DNA from: Limnomonas spitsbergensis
Lineage: Eukaryota; Chlorophyta; Chlorophyceae; Chlamydomonadales
DNA: 64,000 nt
Direction of reading: 5' to 3'
Assembly: GCA_037349105.1 (NCBI GenBank)
Contig: JAYJMM010000036.1
Span: 5,616,001-5,680,000, forward strand
This document shows positions 39,660 through 51,862 of this stretch, one piece after another; position 1 is the stretch's first letter, and the number at the start of each line of letters is the position of its first letter. The notes under the pieces are model-generated. The model saw only the letters and a list, made by a program, of their open reading frames with translations. It was not told the DNA's origin and searched no databases. Position numbers and translations under genes: made by a program.

Positions 39660-42296
39660 GATTCTGTTGTATCAGGTTTAAGTTAGGCCCTTGATGACTG
39701 ATTCTGCTGTTCTGATCATTCTGCTTTTCTGATTGACTGAGACTGCCTTAGGGCTGATTCTGCTGTTCTGATCATTCTGCTCTTCTGATTGACTGAGACT
39801 GCCTTAGGGCCGATTCTGCTGTTCTGATAGATCATTCTGCTCTTCTGATTGAGTGACTGAGTCTGCCTTAGGGCTGATTCTGCTGTTCTGATCATTCTGC
39901 TCTTCTGATTGACTGAGTCTGCCTTAGGGCTGATTCTGCTGTTCTGATCATTCTGCTCTTCTGATTGACTGAGACTGCCTTAGGGCTGATTCTGCTGTTC
40001 TGATCATTCTGCTCTTCTGATTGACTGAGACTGCCTTAGGGCTGATTCTGCTGTTCTGATCATTCTGCTCTTCTGATTGACTGAGACTGCCTTAGGGCCG
40101 ATTCTGCTGTTCTGATCATTCTGCTCTTCTGATTGACTGAGTCTGCCTTAGGGCTGATTCTGCTGTTCTGATCATTCTGCTCTTCTGATTGACTGAGTCT
40201 GCCTTAGGGCTGATTCTGCTGTTCTGATCATTCTGCTCTTCTGATTGACTGAGACTGCCTTAGGGCCGATTCTGCTGTTCTGATCATTCTGCTCTTCTGA
40301 TTGACTGAGTCTGCCTTAGGGCCGATTCTGCTGTTCTGATCATTCTGCTCTTCTGATTGACTGAGACTGCCTTAGGGCCGATTCTGCTGTTCTGATCATT
40401 CTGCTCTTCTGATTGACTGAGTCTGCCTTAGGGCTGATTCTGCCATTCTGATCATTCAACTCTTCTGATTGACTGAGTCTGCCTTAGGGCTGATTCTGCT
40501 GTTCTGATCATTTTGCTCTTCTGATTGACTGAGTCTGCCTTAGGGCTGATTCTGCTGTTCTGATCATTCTGCTCTTCTGATTGACTGAGACTGCCTTAGG
40601 GCCGATTCTGCTGTTCTGGTCATTCTGCTCTTCTGATTGACCGAGTCTGCCTTAGGGCTGATTCTGCTGTTCTGATCATTCTGCTCTCCTGATTGACTGA
40701 GACTGCCTTAGGGCCGATTCTGTTGTTCTGATCACTCTGCTCTTCTGATTGACTGAGTCTGCCTTAGGGCTGATTCTGCTGTTCTGATCATTCTGCTCTT
40801 CTGATTGACTGAGTCTGCCTTAGGGCTGATTCTGCTGTTCTGATCATTCTGCTCTTCTGATTGACTGAGACTGCCTTAGGGCCGATTCTGCTGTTCTGAT
40901 CATTCTGCTCTTCTGATTGACTGAGTCTGCCTTAGGGCTGATTCTGCCATTCTGATCATTCTGCTCTTCGGATTGACTGAGTCTGCCTTAGGGCTGATTC
41001 TGCTGTTCTGATCATTCTGCTCTTCTGATTGACTGAGTCTGCCTTAGGGCTGATTCTGCTGTTCTGATCATTCTGCTCTTCTGATTGACTGAGTCTGCCT
41101 TAGGGCTGATTCTGCTGTTCTGATCATTCTGCTCTTCTGATTGACTGAGTCTACCTTTGGGCTGATTCTGCTGTTCTGATCATTCTGCTCTTCTGATTGA
41201 CTGAGACTGCCTTAGGGCTGATTCTGCTGTTCTGATCATTCTGCTCTTCTGATTGACTGAGACTGCCTTAGGGCCGATTCTGCTGTTCTGATCATTCTGC
41301 TCTTCTGATTGACTGAGACTGCATTAGGGCTGATTCTGCTGTTCTGATCATTCTGCTCTTCGGATGGACTGAGTCTGCCTTAGGGCTGATTCTGCCATTC
41401 TGATCATTCTTCTCTTCTGATTGACTGAGTCTGCCTTAGGGCTGATTCTGCTGTTCTGATCATTCTGCTCTTCTGATTGACTGAGTCTGCCTTAGGGCTG
41501 ATTCTGCTGTTCTGGTCACTCTGCTCTTCTGATTGACTGAGTCTGCCTTAGGGCTGATTCTGCTGTTCTGATCATTCTGCTCTTCTGATTGACTGAGACT
41601 GCCTTAGGGCTGATTCTGCTGTTCTGATCATTCTGCTCTTCTGATTGACTGAGACTGCCTTAAGGCCGATTCTGCCATTCTGATCATTTGCTCTTCTGAT
41701 TGACTGAGTCTGCCTTAGGGCTGATTCTGCTGTTCTGATCATTCTGCTCTTCTGATTGACTGAGACTGCCTTAGGGCTGATTCTGCTGTTCTGATCATTC
41801 TGCTCTTCTGATTGACTGAGACTGCCTTAAGGCCGATTCTGCTGTTCTGATCATTCTGCTCTTCTGATTGACTGAGGCTGCCTTAGGGCTGATTCTGCCA
41901 TTCTGATCATTCTTCTCTTCTGATTGACTGAGGCTGCCTTAGGGCTGATTCTGCCGTTCTGGTCATTCTGCTCTTCTGATTGACTGAGTCTGCCTTAGGG
42001 CTGATTCTGCCATTCTTGTCATTCTGCTCTTCTGATTGACTGAGTCTGCCTTAGGGCTGATTCTGCCATTCTGATCATTCTGCCCTTCTGATTGACTGAG
42101 GCTGCCTTAGGGCTGATTCTGCTGTTCTGGTCATTCTGCTCTTCTGATGGACTGAGGCTGCGTTAGGGCTGATTCTGCCATTCTGATCATTCTGCCCTTC
42201 TGATTTACGGAGGCTGCCTTAGGGCTGATTCCGCTGTTCTGGTCATTCTGCTCTTCTGATTGACTGAGACTGCCTTAGGGCTGATTCTGCCGTTAC
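39660..42296. repeat. 56-bp satellite A, about 47 copies
   Basis: The unit reads TGATTCTGCTGTTCTGATCA-TTCTGCTCTTCTGATTGACT-GAGTCTGCCTTAGGGC. Alternative forms GAGACTGCC/GAGTCTGCC and GGGCC/GGGCT alternate irregularly. Divergence rises towards the right end. Confidence 0.97.
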
Positions 42297-42319
42297 GAGC
42301 CCTATTCGGGGGCCGTATT

Positions 42320-43070
42320 CTAGTAAACAGGGTACGCGCACTTAAACAGGGTACTCGCACCTAAACAGGGTACTCGCACCTAAACAGGGTACTCGCACCT
42401 AAACAGGGTACTCGCACCTAAACAGGGTACGCGCACCTTAACAGGGTACGCGCACCTAAACAGGGTACTCGCACTTAAACAGGGTACTCGCACCTAAACA
42501 GGGTACTCGCACCTAAACAGGGTACTCGCACCTAAACAGGGTACTCGCACCTAAACAGGGTACTCGCACCTAAACAGGGTACTCGCACCTAAACAGGGTA
42601 CTCGCACCTAAACAGGGTACTCGCACCTAAACAGGGTACTCGCACCTAAACAGGGTACTCGCACCTAAACAGGGTACTCGCACCTAAACAGGGTACTCGC
42701 ACCTAAACAGGGTACTCGCACCTAAACAGGGTACTCACACCTAAACAGGATACTCGCACCTAAACAGGGTACTCTCACCTAAACAGGGTACTCGCACCTA
42801 AACAGGGTACGCGCACCTAAACAGGGTACTCGCACCTAAACAGGGTACTCGCACCTAAACAGGGTACTCGCACCTAAACAGGGTACTCGCACCTAAACAG
42901 GGTACGCGTACCTAAACAGGGTACTCGCACCTAAACAGGGTACTCGCACCTAAACAGGGTACTCGCACCTAAACCGGGTGCTCGCATCTAAACCGGGTGC
43001 TCGCACCTAAACAGGGTACTCGCACCTAAAAAGGGTACTCGCACCTAAACAGGGTACCCGCACCTAAAAC
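42320..43070. repeat. 19-bp satellite AAACAGGGTACTCGCACCT, about 39 copies
   Basis: Near-perfect array with a few GCGCACC and TTAACAGG variants at its edges. Confidence 0.97.
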
Positions 43071-43074
43071 CTAC

Positions 43075-44145
43075 ACCCCTTAACTGTCACCGCCCTAACA
43101 ATCTCTTTCACTGCCCTAAACCCTAAACCCTAAACCCTAAAGTGTCCCTGCCCTAACTCGCTCTGACACTGCCCTAAAACCTAAAAACCTGAACCCTATA
43201 CTGTCACCGCCCTTACTGGCACTGTTACTGTCGCCACCCTAAGACGCTGTGGCACCGCCCTAACTTACTCTGTCACTGCCATAAAACCTAAACCTAAACC
43301 CTAGATCCTAACCCCTAACGCGCTATGTCACCGCCCTCAACCCTAAACCCTAAACTCTGAAACTGTCGCCACCCTAACACGCTCTGACACCGCCCTAACT
43401 CACTCTGTCACTGCCATAAAACCTGAACCCTTAACCCTAAACTGTCACTGCCCTTACTCGCTCTGTCACCGCCCTAAAACCTTAACCCTGAACCTTAAAC
43501 ATTCACTGTCCTGACACGCTCTGTCACCGACCTATCTCGCTCTGTCACTGCCCTAAAACCTAAAACCTACACCCTAAACCATAAACTGTCACCACCCCTT
43601 ACTCGCTATGTTACTGCCCTAACTCGCTATGTCACTGCCCTAAAACCTAGATCTTAAACCCTAAATTCTATACCCTAAATCCTAAACCCAAAAACCCTAA
43701 ACTGTCACCGCCCTGACTCGCTCTGCCACCGCCCTAACACGCTCTGTCACTGCCCTAAAGCCTAAAACTGTCACCACCCCAACACGCTCTTCCCCCCCCT
43801 AACACGCTCTGTCACCGCCCTAAAGTCTCAATCTTCAACCTTACCTTAAACCTTAACCCTAAACCTTAAACCTAAACCTTAAAATGTCACCGCACTTACT
43901 GGCTATGTATGTCACCGCCCTAAAACCTAAACCCAAAAACCTAAACTGTCATCGCCCTAACTCGCTTTGTCACTGCCCTAAAACCTTATCCCTAACCCAG
44001 AAATTTAACCACCCTACCTCGCTATGTCACCGCCTTAACTCGCTCTGTCCCCTCCCACACTCGCTGTGTCACTGCCCTAACTCGCTCTGTCACTGGCCTT
44101 AACTCTTAACCCTAAAACCCCAAGCCCTAAACCCTATAGCCGTCA
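43075..44145. repeat. Irregular CCCTAAA/CTCGCTCTGTCAC repeat
   Basis: Telomere-like CCCTAAACC tracts alternate with CTGTCACCGCCCTAACTCGC-type pieces. No fixed period. Confidence 0.85.
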
Positions 44146-44149
44146 GAAT

Positions 44150-45120
44150 GTTCGGAATAGCAGAATGGGGGCGGAGGGGCTGGTACCTATCAGAACGTCA
44201 GAATGGTCGGAATAGCAGAATGGGGGTGGGAGGGGTTCCTCCCTATCAGAACGTCAGAATGGTCGGAAGAGCAGAATGGGGGTGGGAGGGGTTCCTCCCT
44301 ATCGGAACGTCAGAATGGTCGGAAGAGCAGAATGGGGGTGGGAGGGGATCCTCCCTATCAGAACGTCAGAATGGTCGGAATAGCAGAATGGGGTTGGGAG
44401 GGGTTCCTCCCTACCAGAACGTCAGAATGGTCGGAAGAGCAGAATGGGGGTGGGGGGGAGACCCTCCCCATCGGAACGTCAGAATGGTCGGAAGAGCAGA
44501 ATGGGGTTGGGAGGGGATCCTCCCTATCGGAACGTCAGAATGGTCGGAAGAGCAGAATGGGGTTGGGAGGGGTTCCTCCCTACCAGAACGTCAGAATGGT
44601 CGGAATAGCAGAATGGGGTTGGGAGGGGTTCCTCCCTATCAGAACGTCAGAATGGTCGGAAGAGCAGAATGGGGGTGGGAGGGGATCCTCCCTATCGGAA
44701 CGTCAGAATGGTCGGAAGAGCAGAATGGGGTGGGGAGGGGATCTTCCCTATCGGAACGTCAGAATGGTCGGAAGAGCAGAATGGGGTTGGGAGGGGATCC
44801 TCCCTATCGGAACGTCAGAATGGTCGGAAGAGCAGAATGGGGTTGGGAGGGGATCCTCCCTATCGGAACGTCAGAATGGTCGGAAGAGCAGAATGGGGTT
44901 GGGAGGGGATCCTCCCTATCGGAACGTCAGAATGGTCGGAAAAGCAGAATGGGGGTGGGAGGGGTTCCTCCCTATCAGAACGTCAGAATGGTCGGAATAG
45001 CAGAATGGGGTTGGGAGGGGTTCCTCCCTATCAGAACGTCAGAATGGTCGGAAGAGCAGAATGGGGTTGGGAGGGGTTCCTCCCTACCAGAACGTCAGAA
45101 TGGTCGGAATAGCAGAATGG
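44150..45120. repeat. 56-bp satellite B, about 17 copies, inverted relative of satellite A
   Basis: The unit reads GTCAGAATGGTCGGAAGAGC-AGAATGGGGTTGGGAGGGGA-TCCTCCCTATCGGAAC. Its CGGAAGAGCAGAATG matches the reverse complement of satellite A (CAGAAGAGCAGAATG), with the same 56-bp period. The open frames here are artefacts. Confidence 0.95.
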
Positions 45121-45654
45121 ACGGAATGACAGAATCGTCGGAATCACATAAATGTATGATATCGCTAGCAGAATTATTCGATATTGGACAGTAATTCTGT
45201 GATTCCGTTGGAGGGAAAAATATTCCGATTCTGGTTAAGACTGGGCAGAATTCTACTCAAAACTTGCAAAATTCTGTTTGAGGGAAATTTCCTCGATTCC
45301 GCTGTTCAGCAGAATTTCCGGTCTTCCGCTGCTTGCTTATGCCCTGAAAAACGCCTTCGGCTTAAGTTCAAAAAGGCAAACTCGAATGAGAAGAGGCAGC
45401 TTGAAGCTTGAAAGCCCATGCTACCCTGCCTGGCACATCTGTGATGTCAAGCACTTCAGAAATTACTGCCCAGGCTATGACAGCAATCACCGTTGTTCGA
45501 TGTAGATTCATAAGGGTAAGAAACATCAATGGCAGCAGGCAATCAAGCGGACGAGCCATGTTGAAAGAAACACTATTCGACTTTCGTCGCCTTTGGAAAT
45601 TTATCTGGTGTGAATCGGCCGTCCAAACGTCGGGGTTGGGATCGCGAAGTGGCC

Positions 45655-46495
45655 AGATATCGATCTCCCTTAAAAACGTACTTTTACTCTCCAACGTTAC
45701 AGTCAAATGACATGGCATTATTAACGCGTTAGAATCTAACGCTGTCGCCTACGACACTCACCATTCTTTGCCAACGTTGGCAAGTGAGTGACGTCATTTT
45801 TTCCTAAGTCCGTCATCTTTGAAGAGGAGCGCATGCCATTAAATACTTGCATTACTTGTTATTTATCGACCTCGATTCCGATCGTACCAAGTGCCCAGAG
45901 GGCCTCCATGGAAGCGAGAGTGTTGCAGGCGAGGGTGGACTAATCGCTGCTGCAGCCCATCCTGAGGCGCGATTATCTAAAGCTGCAGGTCCTACTTTAA
46001 CTGGTATGAAGCGTGCCTGAACCTCTGCCTGCTACAAGAGCATTCAATGCATTTTGATGTGTAGTTTCGGCCCACATGCACAGCATTGAGCCAGCTAACA
46101 CAGCATCCCACCCTTTTTGGGCAATATCTTGCATGCATGCGCAGCTTCCACAGTACTGACAGCCCCCGAATGCATGCCCAGCCCCCCGCATGCATGCACG
46201 TTACCCCGCCCGCTTGCTCTGATGGACTGTAAAAACTTCACAAAACTTCACCGCTTGCATGCACAGCTCCCACCCACATACACTCTGCCTACATGCACAC
46301 ACCCATGCCCACATGCACAGCATCCCGCCTGCTTGCAAAGCTCCCCACACGCCTACGCATTCCTTGCATGCACATGTCCATGCCTGCATTCACATCACGT
46401 AGCCGCGCTCGCGACCCTCCACCTGCATTCTTAGCTCCTTCCCACATGCAAACACCCCGCCCGCATGCACACTACCCCCGCTTGCACGCACAGCC
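45655..46495. repeat. Left inverted arm, about 0.84 kb
   Basis: From TATCGATCTCCCTTAAAAAC inward, this matches the reverse complement of 51005-51793 almost base for base. That includes TTGCCAACGTTGGCAAGTGA, GATTCCGATCGTACCAAGTG and the TGCATGCACAGC-rich inner part. The left arm has an extra 45 bases (from TTAACGCGTTAGAATC) that the right arm lacks. Confidence 0.92.
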
Positions 46496-47270
46496 GCCTG
46501 TCGCCTGCCAATATGCTCTGCACCTCGCCCTCATAAACGGTCTTTCAACCACATGAGCCATCCACTACCCGTGTACCCAGTCCACACCCCCATGCACATT
46601 TCCCGCACGCCCGATCGGCCCCCCAGTCCCCCATCGGCTTTCACTGTTACCCACCCATAGACACAGCCCGTATGCACAGGCCCCCACTTGTATGTACTGT
46701 TACTCCCATCCGCTGGTACTGCCCCCCATCCCCATTCACATTCCGCATTCTGCAGACCCCCACCTGTATGCAATGTTACCCCCATCCGCCCGCACGGTCC
46801 CCCATCCCCCATCTGCATACACTGTTATCCACCCGTAGGCACTGCCCGTATGCACAGGCCCTTATCTGTGTGCGCAAGTCCCGCCCAAATGGGCGGCTCT
46901 CCGCCCGTTTGCGCAGCCCCACGCTTGCACGCACAGCCCCCCACCCGCATTCCCAACCCGTAAGCTATGTGCCCCGCCAACATATGCAGACTCTCGTCCA
47001 CGTGCACATTCCCGCCCGTTTGTACAGCCTGTCCGGATGTACAGCCCCCGTCCGTATACGCACAGCCCGTATGCATATAGACCATGGCCAGCATGCACAG
47101 ACCCTAGCCTACATGCACATGCATGGGTCACTGCATTTGGGCGGGGAATGTGCATACGGGCGGGAATGTGCATCACAGCAACCCGTCCTCACGTGCAGCG
47201 CATGCCGGCATGCTCATGCCCCTGCTCGAAGCTGTTAGCGAGGCAGAAGGTTGTGAGGCAGACCCTTTAG
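46496..47270. repeat. Irregular CATGCACA/CCCCCA-rich DNA in the element loop
   Basis: Degenerate repeats of the type TGCACAGCCCCCACCCGTAT. No coding signal. Confidence 0.6.
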
Positions 47271-47919
47271 AAACAGCAAGCTATGTTGTACATTTATTCA
47301 TTAGCCGAAACAGGTGCAAGCTCCATTGGGAGATTGCATTTGAATGTGTTACGGATATGCGAGCGGCTAGCGGAGTTCATTCAGAGAACCATGCCATTCA
47401 GAGAACCAGCTGCTATCATGGCCACCCCTGCTGCCCCTACAGCCCATGTAGCCCCTGCAGCCCCAGCAGCCTTCCTCCCCCAGGTTCATCTGAAGAGAGC
47501 ATGTCCGCATCAGTCCAGGAGGCAGCTCTTTACATTGGCACTAGCCCAGAAATCTTGATAGCTTTTGTGCAGCCTTTGGGCCTAGATGGAAGGAATTTGG
47601 CATGGGCCATCTACCAGACTACCCCCTAGGAGAGGAGTCGACCAAGTTCGCAGTGGATGTCATTGCGCGCGTCATGATGCGCAACCAACCTGCTCGGTCG
47701 GGTCTCATTCCCACCTTTTATTTTGTATTTTTAAGCGGATTCACTATGCAGACTATATTGCCTAGCCATGCCCTTTGTTTCATGATGTTTGAGGCACCTT
47801 CATTTTGCTTGATACGCACGAGACATGCCTCTCAAGTAGGCTTTGAGCGGGGCTTCAGACTGAAATCTTGGTTTCCTGTTTTCCCCTCGAAAATTGTTTA
47901 GTTCAGGATTCATGTGACG

Positions 47920-48610
47920 GTATTACGGCTTCAGATATTTTATCACAATTATGCTGATTTGCCCCAGGTATGCACCATAGGAGACCCAAGCAAGGCTGAA
48001 TACTGAAATTTTAATTATGCTGATGCACCCTAGACATGCCACTCTATAAGACCCGAGGAGGTCTCTAGACTGAAATCTTAATTATGCTGATGCGCCCAGG
48101 TATGCACCATAGGAGACGTGAGCAAGGCTTTAGACTGAAATCTTAATTATGCGGATGCGCCCTAGACATGCCGCTCTAGGAGACCCAAGCATGGTTCCAT
48201 ACTGAACCTTAATTATGCTGATGCGCCCTAGACATGCCACTCTAGGAGACCTAAGCAGGGTCTTAGACTGGAATCTTCATTATGCTGATGCGCCCTAGAC
48301 ATGCCACTCTAGGAGACCCAAGCAGGGTCTTAGACTAGAATCTTAATTATGCTGATGCGCCCTAGACATGCCACTTTAGGAGACGTGAGCAATGCTGTAA
48401 CTGAAATCTTTATTATGTTGATGAGCCACAAGCATGCCACTCGAGGAATCCCTAGCACGGGGTTAAACTGCAATCTAATTTGTGTCGATGCCCCTAGGCT
48501 TACCACTCTAGGAGACCTAAGCTGGGCTGTAGACTGGAATCATAAATTCACTGATGCACCCCCAGCATGTCACTCTAGAAGACCCAAGCTGGGTTGAAGG
48601 TTGAAATCTT
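47920..48610. repeat. 67-bp array, about 10 diverged copies
   Basis: The unit holds TTAATTATGCTGATGCGCCC-TAGACATGCCACTCTAGGAG-ACCCAAGC. Copies vary at 10-20 % of positions by eye, older than satellites A and B. Its role is unknown. Confidence 0.9.
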
Positions 48611-48885
48611 GAGTGTGGATCCTTGTGATACTGTTATGCCATTGAGGGATACTGTTGCTAAGCCACTTTCACTGGGTAAGGCGGTTGAGTCAAGTTCAAA
48701 ACCACTGTATATTACATGACGAAAACCTCAATATTGGCGAAAATACGAGCCAAGCATAGACAACTGAAGACAGGCTGAAGTTCCTTGTCACTTCGCAAAG
48801 AAGCGCTCCCCTGACTCCTTCTCCCTCTGAACTGTGTTCATGTGGTGCACACAGTACCGCACGCACAGAAGGAAAACAATATGAG

Positions 48886-49746
48886 TAGGCATCGGCAATA
48901 TACTTTACATGCCCCGCCAATGTAAAGTATATATTATATATATCATATATATAGTATATAAAGTCAGAAAAAAGTGGGCCAAAGTAAAAAAAAAACAGAG
49001 GTCTGGATTCAGCTTAATCAGGGCATTCAGAATCTGCAGCTAACTCGTCCCATCTAAGAAAGCTAAGTCCTCAAAACATAAAAACACTGTATTTGTTTGA
49101 CGCGGATCACGGGTTCGAAAAATGGGGCAGGTCTGGTCCAGAAGTTCAGTTTAAGTACCACTACATGATCACTAGATATACATTTGAGTCTCATAGCATG
49201 ACTGTTCCGAAGTTATCAAGTCAGTCGGAGTAATAGTTCAGAGAAACCTCCTCGTGCTGAACCTCCTTGACCTCGCCGTCGTCACGGTTCGCCTTGACAT
49301 AAATCAGCTTCTCAGCCCGCGCGATGCCTAGGCGAGAGCGGCTACTGGTGTATGTCCGCCCCCATGCTGACCAGTTCCGCTGGACCGATTGTTCCAAACT
49401 CGCTTAATCTTATTCAGCTCGGCACACAAAGCCTCAGGCTCCCACTCGGTTCCTAAGTGCAGTTGCTTGCCATTGTCGAGAGGGATAGATCGTTTCACTT
49501 TCTCAGGGGCAATTCCAGGTAACACGAGTATTATTGGAGTATAGAATCGGACGAGAACGCATGCGCTTGTCTCACAAGTAGCCCACAGTAGCTGAAATGC
49601 CGTATTTCCACGTTTTCAGTCGCGACATTCGGGATTTTCGCGACTTTATATAAAGTATATATGATATGCCGAATTCGAATATACTTTATATAATATATAA
49701 TATACTTTATATACTATATAATATTATATAATATTGCCGATGCCTA
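48886..49746. mobile_element. 861-bp hAT-type element with 8-bp TSD
   Basis: Ends are TAGGCATCGGCAATAT and its exact reverse complement. The flanks are AATATGAG at 48878-48885 and 49747-49754, a perfect 8-bp target duplication as expected for hAT. AT-rich TATATA hairpins lie near both ends. Inside, on the minus strand, is the C-terminal end of a hAT transposase, so it is an internally deleted copy. It inserted into an exon of the surrounding gene. Confidence 0.93.
49221..49410 (-). pseudogene. hAT transposase C-terminal fragment
   Basis: The minus strand reads QSVQRNWSAWGRTYTSSRSR then LGIARAEKLIYVKANRDD to YYSD and a stop. The pattern R-N-W-S ... R-x-R-L ... A-E-K-L-x-Y-V-x-x-N is the conserved hAT C-terminal dimerisation region. 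A second frame upstream (EWEPEALCAELNKIKRVWNN) suggests a frameshift. The catalytic part is absent. Confidence 0.8.
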
Positions 49747-51004
49747 AATATGAGACATGTATCCGCAGTTGCTCTTCAAACTCCTGATTAGTTTTGGTGA
49801 ATGCCCGGTCGCTGCGCATCCTAGCGAAAGCAGCCCTCAAGTCATGAAGCTTCTCCTCAGAGATACCAGCAGAGTAGCTGCTGTCTTGCACGAGGGCTAG
49901 CCGTGATATACGGTGGCTATGGTCCTGAACAAAGCATCTGTTCTTGAAGCTTGACCCCAAAACAAGCGGCGCCTCAAGATCTGCCAAACAAGGGGCCACG
50001 ATGCAACACCGGTCATGGTGAAAGCCAATTGTGATACCATCATACTGCTGCATGATGACGTCAAGCGTGGCACGCCGACAAAGCGGCGACTCGTTGCTGA
50101 GCAAGCGCTGCTTTGCTGTTGCAACAACGGCCGCAGTGACCTCTATGGAGCCTGTCATAGGCACTATGTGATACCTTCGAAGGGCATGAATGGTATAACT
50201 GAGCAAATGGAGCAGGTGCAATGTGCCAAACCTTGACCATCCTACGGCCGGTGGCCCGGGCAAAACAGGACTTGATGCACGTGGATCCCCGGGCCTTAGC
50301 TGAATCACAGTAGAGGCTCCCTAAAAAAAACACGTTTAGCATACCCTGGGTTGCACCTTTTTGTTTGCTAGTGGCAGTTCAGGATATCTGACTGACCTGA
50401 GCAGCAAGTTGCGGTAGAAGTTCCACAAGCCGATACATTGCGCTGACCAGTCACACATGACCTCATACGAGAAGAAGCACATGGGGCTGTACCTAAGCGG
50501 GGTATGGGAAAGAGAAAGTGATACATTACAAAGGCTTGATCCATGGCATGCTCTGTTTAAATCCACTCGTGATGTACATTTGCCCCTGTTTACAGAAAAG
50601 CTTCGGGTTAGCGAATTTACAGTCTAGCCCAGGGCAAATTTACCTCAGCAAGGCGAACTCTGATCCATCTGCCTCGAAACGCCCAGGCGGGATTAAAGCA
50701 CGGTGCATGCGGGTATGCAACTTGACCTTCAGCAGTCCACCCAACCTGAAGACGCCACATGTCATGTCAGGCAGCTTCTGGTCCCCCCACGAGATAGGGC
50801 CGCATGTCTGGCCACACCTCTTTGCAGAGCAGCTGTGAGTCGTTAGCCCCTCCTCTGTCATGGATCACGCAGAGAAATCATCGCCGGTATTCTCGCAGAT
50901 GCGGACCAGATCCCCCCGTGAACTGCAGCCAGTGAGAATGTTCATGACTCGTGGATCCTTGGCTGGGTTCTCTAGCATACAGTCACGAGAGATGCTGCAA
51001 TGTG

Positions 51005-51793
51005 GGCAGACGGGGGGTAGTGCGTATGCAGGCGGGGTGTTTGCATGTGGGAAGGAGCTAAGAATGCAGGTGGAGGGTCGCGAGCGCGGCTACGTGATGT
51101 GAATGCAAGCGAGGACCTGTGCATGCAAGGAACGCGCATGCGTGTGGGGCGCTCTGCAAGCAGGCGGGATGCTGTGCATGTGGGCAGGGGTGTGTGCATG
51201 TAGGCAGTGTGCATGTGGGTGGGAGCTGTGCATGCAAGCGGTGCGCATGCGGCCGGGGGGTAGTCCGGTAGTGCATGCAAGCGGGAGGGTAACGTGCATG
51301 CATGCGGGGGGCTGGGCATGCATTCGGGGGCTGCCAGTGCTGGTGGAAGCTGCGCATGCATGTAAGATGTTGCCCAAAAAGGGTGGGATGCTGTGTTCGC
51401 TGGCTCAATGCTGTGCATGTGGGCTAAACTGCACACCAAAATGCAGTGAATGCTCTTGTAGTAGGCGAAGGTTCAGGCACGCTTCGTACCAGTAAAAGTA
51501 GTACCGGCAGCTTTAGATAATCGCTCCTCATCAGGATGGGCTGCAGCAGCGATTAGTCCACCCTCGCCTGCAATACCCTCGCTTCCATGGAGGCCCTCTG
51601 GGCACTTGGTACGATCGGAATCGACGTCGATAAATAACAAGTAATGCAAATAATTAATGGCATGCGCTCCTCTTCAAAGATGACGGACTTAGGAAAAAAT
51701 GACGTCACTCACTTGCCAACGTTGGCAAATAATGCCATGTCATTTGACTGAAACGTTGGAGAGTAAAAGTACGTTTTGAAGGGAGATCGATAC
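51005..51793. repeat. Right inverted arm, about 0.79 kb
   Basis: Reverse complement of the left arm (45655-46495). It ends 50 bases inside the right terminal repeat and contains the palindrome TTGCCAACGTTGGCAA. Confidence 0.92.
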
Positions 51794-51862
51794 CTCGAAG
51801 TGGCAGGGGTTCAGTTCGTGCGAAAGTGACTTTCAGTTGGCCGGTGTGAATCGCCTCTAAGG

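Larger units (their letters stand above)
48696..50861 (-). pseudogene. Unidentified element gene, exons broken by a hAT insertion
   Basis: A minus-strand gene inside the loop between the inverted arms. One exon (50492-50397, acceptor CCGCTTAG, donor CTCAG/GTCAGT) reads YSPMCFFSYEVMCDWSAQCI-GLWNFYRNLL. An upstream part ends GRFEADGSEFALL at GAG/GTAAAT (50644). A long exon from about 50320 reads SIEVTAAVVATAKQRLLSNE ... FTKTNQEFEEQLRIHVSY and is then cut by the 861-bp element. Beyond it the same frame continues CFPSVRAVLCAPHEH to a stop at 48696. The phase between 50397 and 50320 does not fit, so exons are missing or decayed. The SYExxCxW pattern is loosely like KDZ-type transposases, but I do not claim it. 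Probably the element's own gene. Confidence 0.5.
39343..51862. mobile_element. 12.5-kb composite element with 22-bp terminal inverted repeats
   Basis: CCTTAGAGGCGATTCACACC-GG at 39343-39364 recurs inverted at 51841-51862 with no mismatch. Both ends continue with CACTTTCG and CGAACTGAAAGT subterminal blocks. Between them lie satellites, two inverted arms of about 0.8 kb and a minus-strand gene. No clear target-site duplication: the eight bases outside TTAGAGG/CCTCTAA match at five of eight positions (GGGACACC, GGGGCAGT). It is either one large DNA transposon or two related ends that frame a composite block. Confidence 0.65.

Noticed and set aside
44148..45194. 348-codon frame with WSEEQNG-like repeats
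   Set aside because: Produced by the 56-bp satellite B; no codon bias, splice sites or known motif.
47123..47629. 168-codon plus-strand frame in the element loop
   Set aside because: Begins in irregular repeat DNA, has no motif and weak codon bias.
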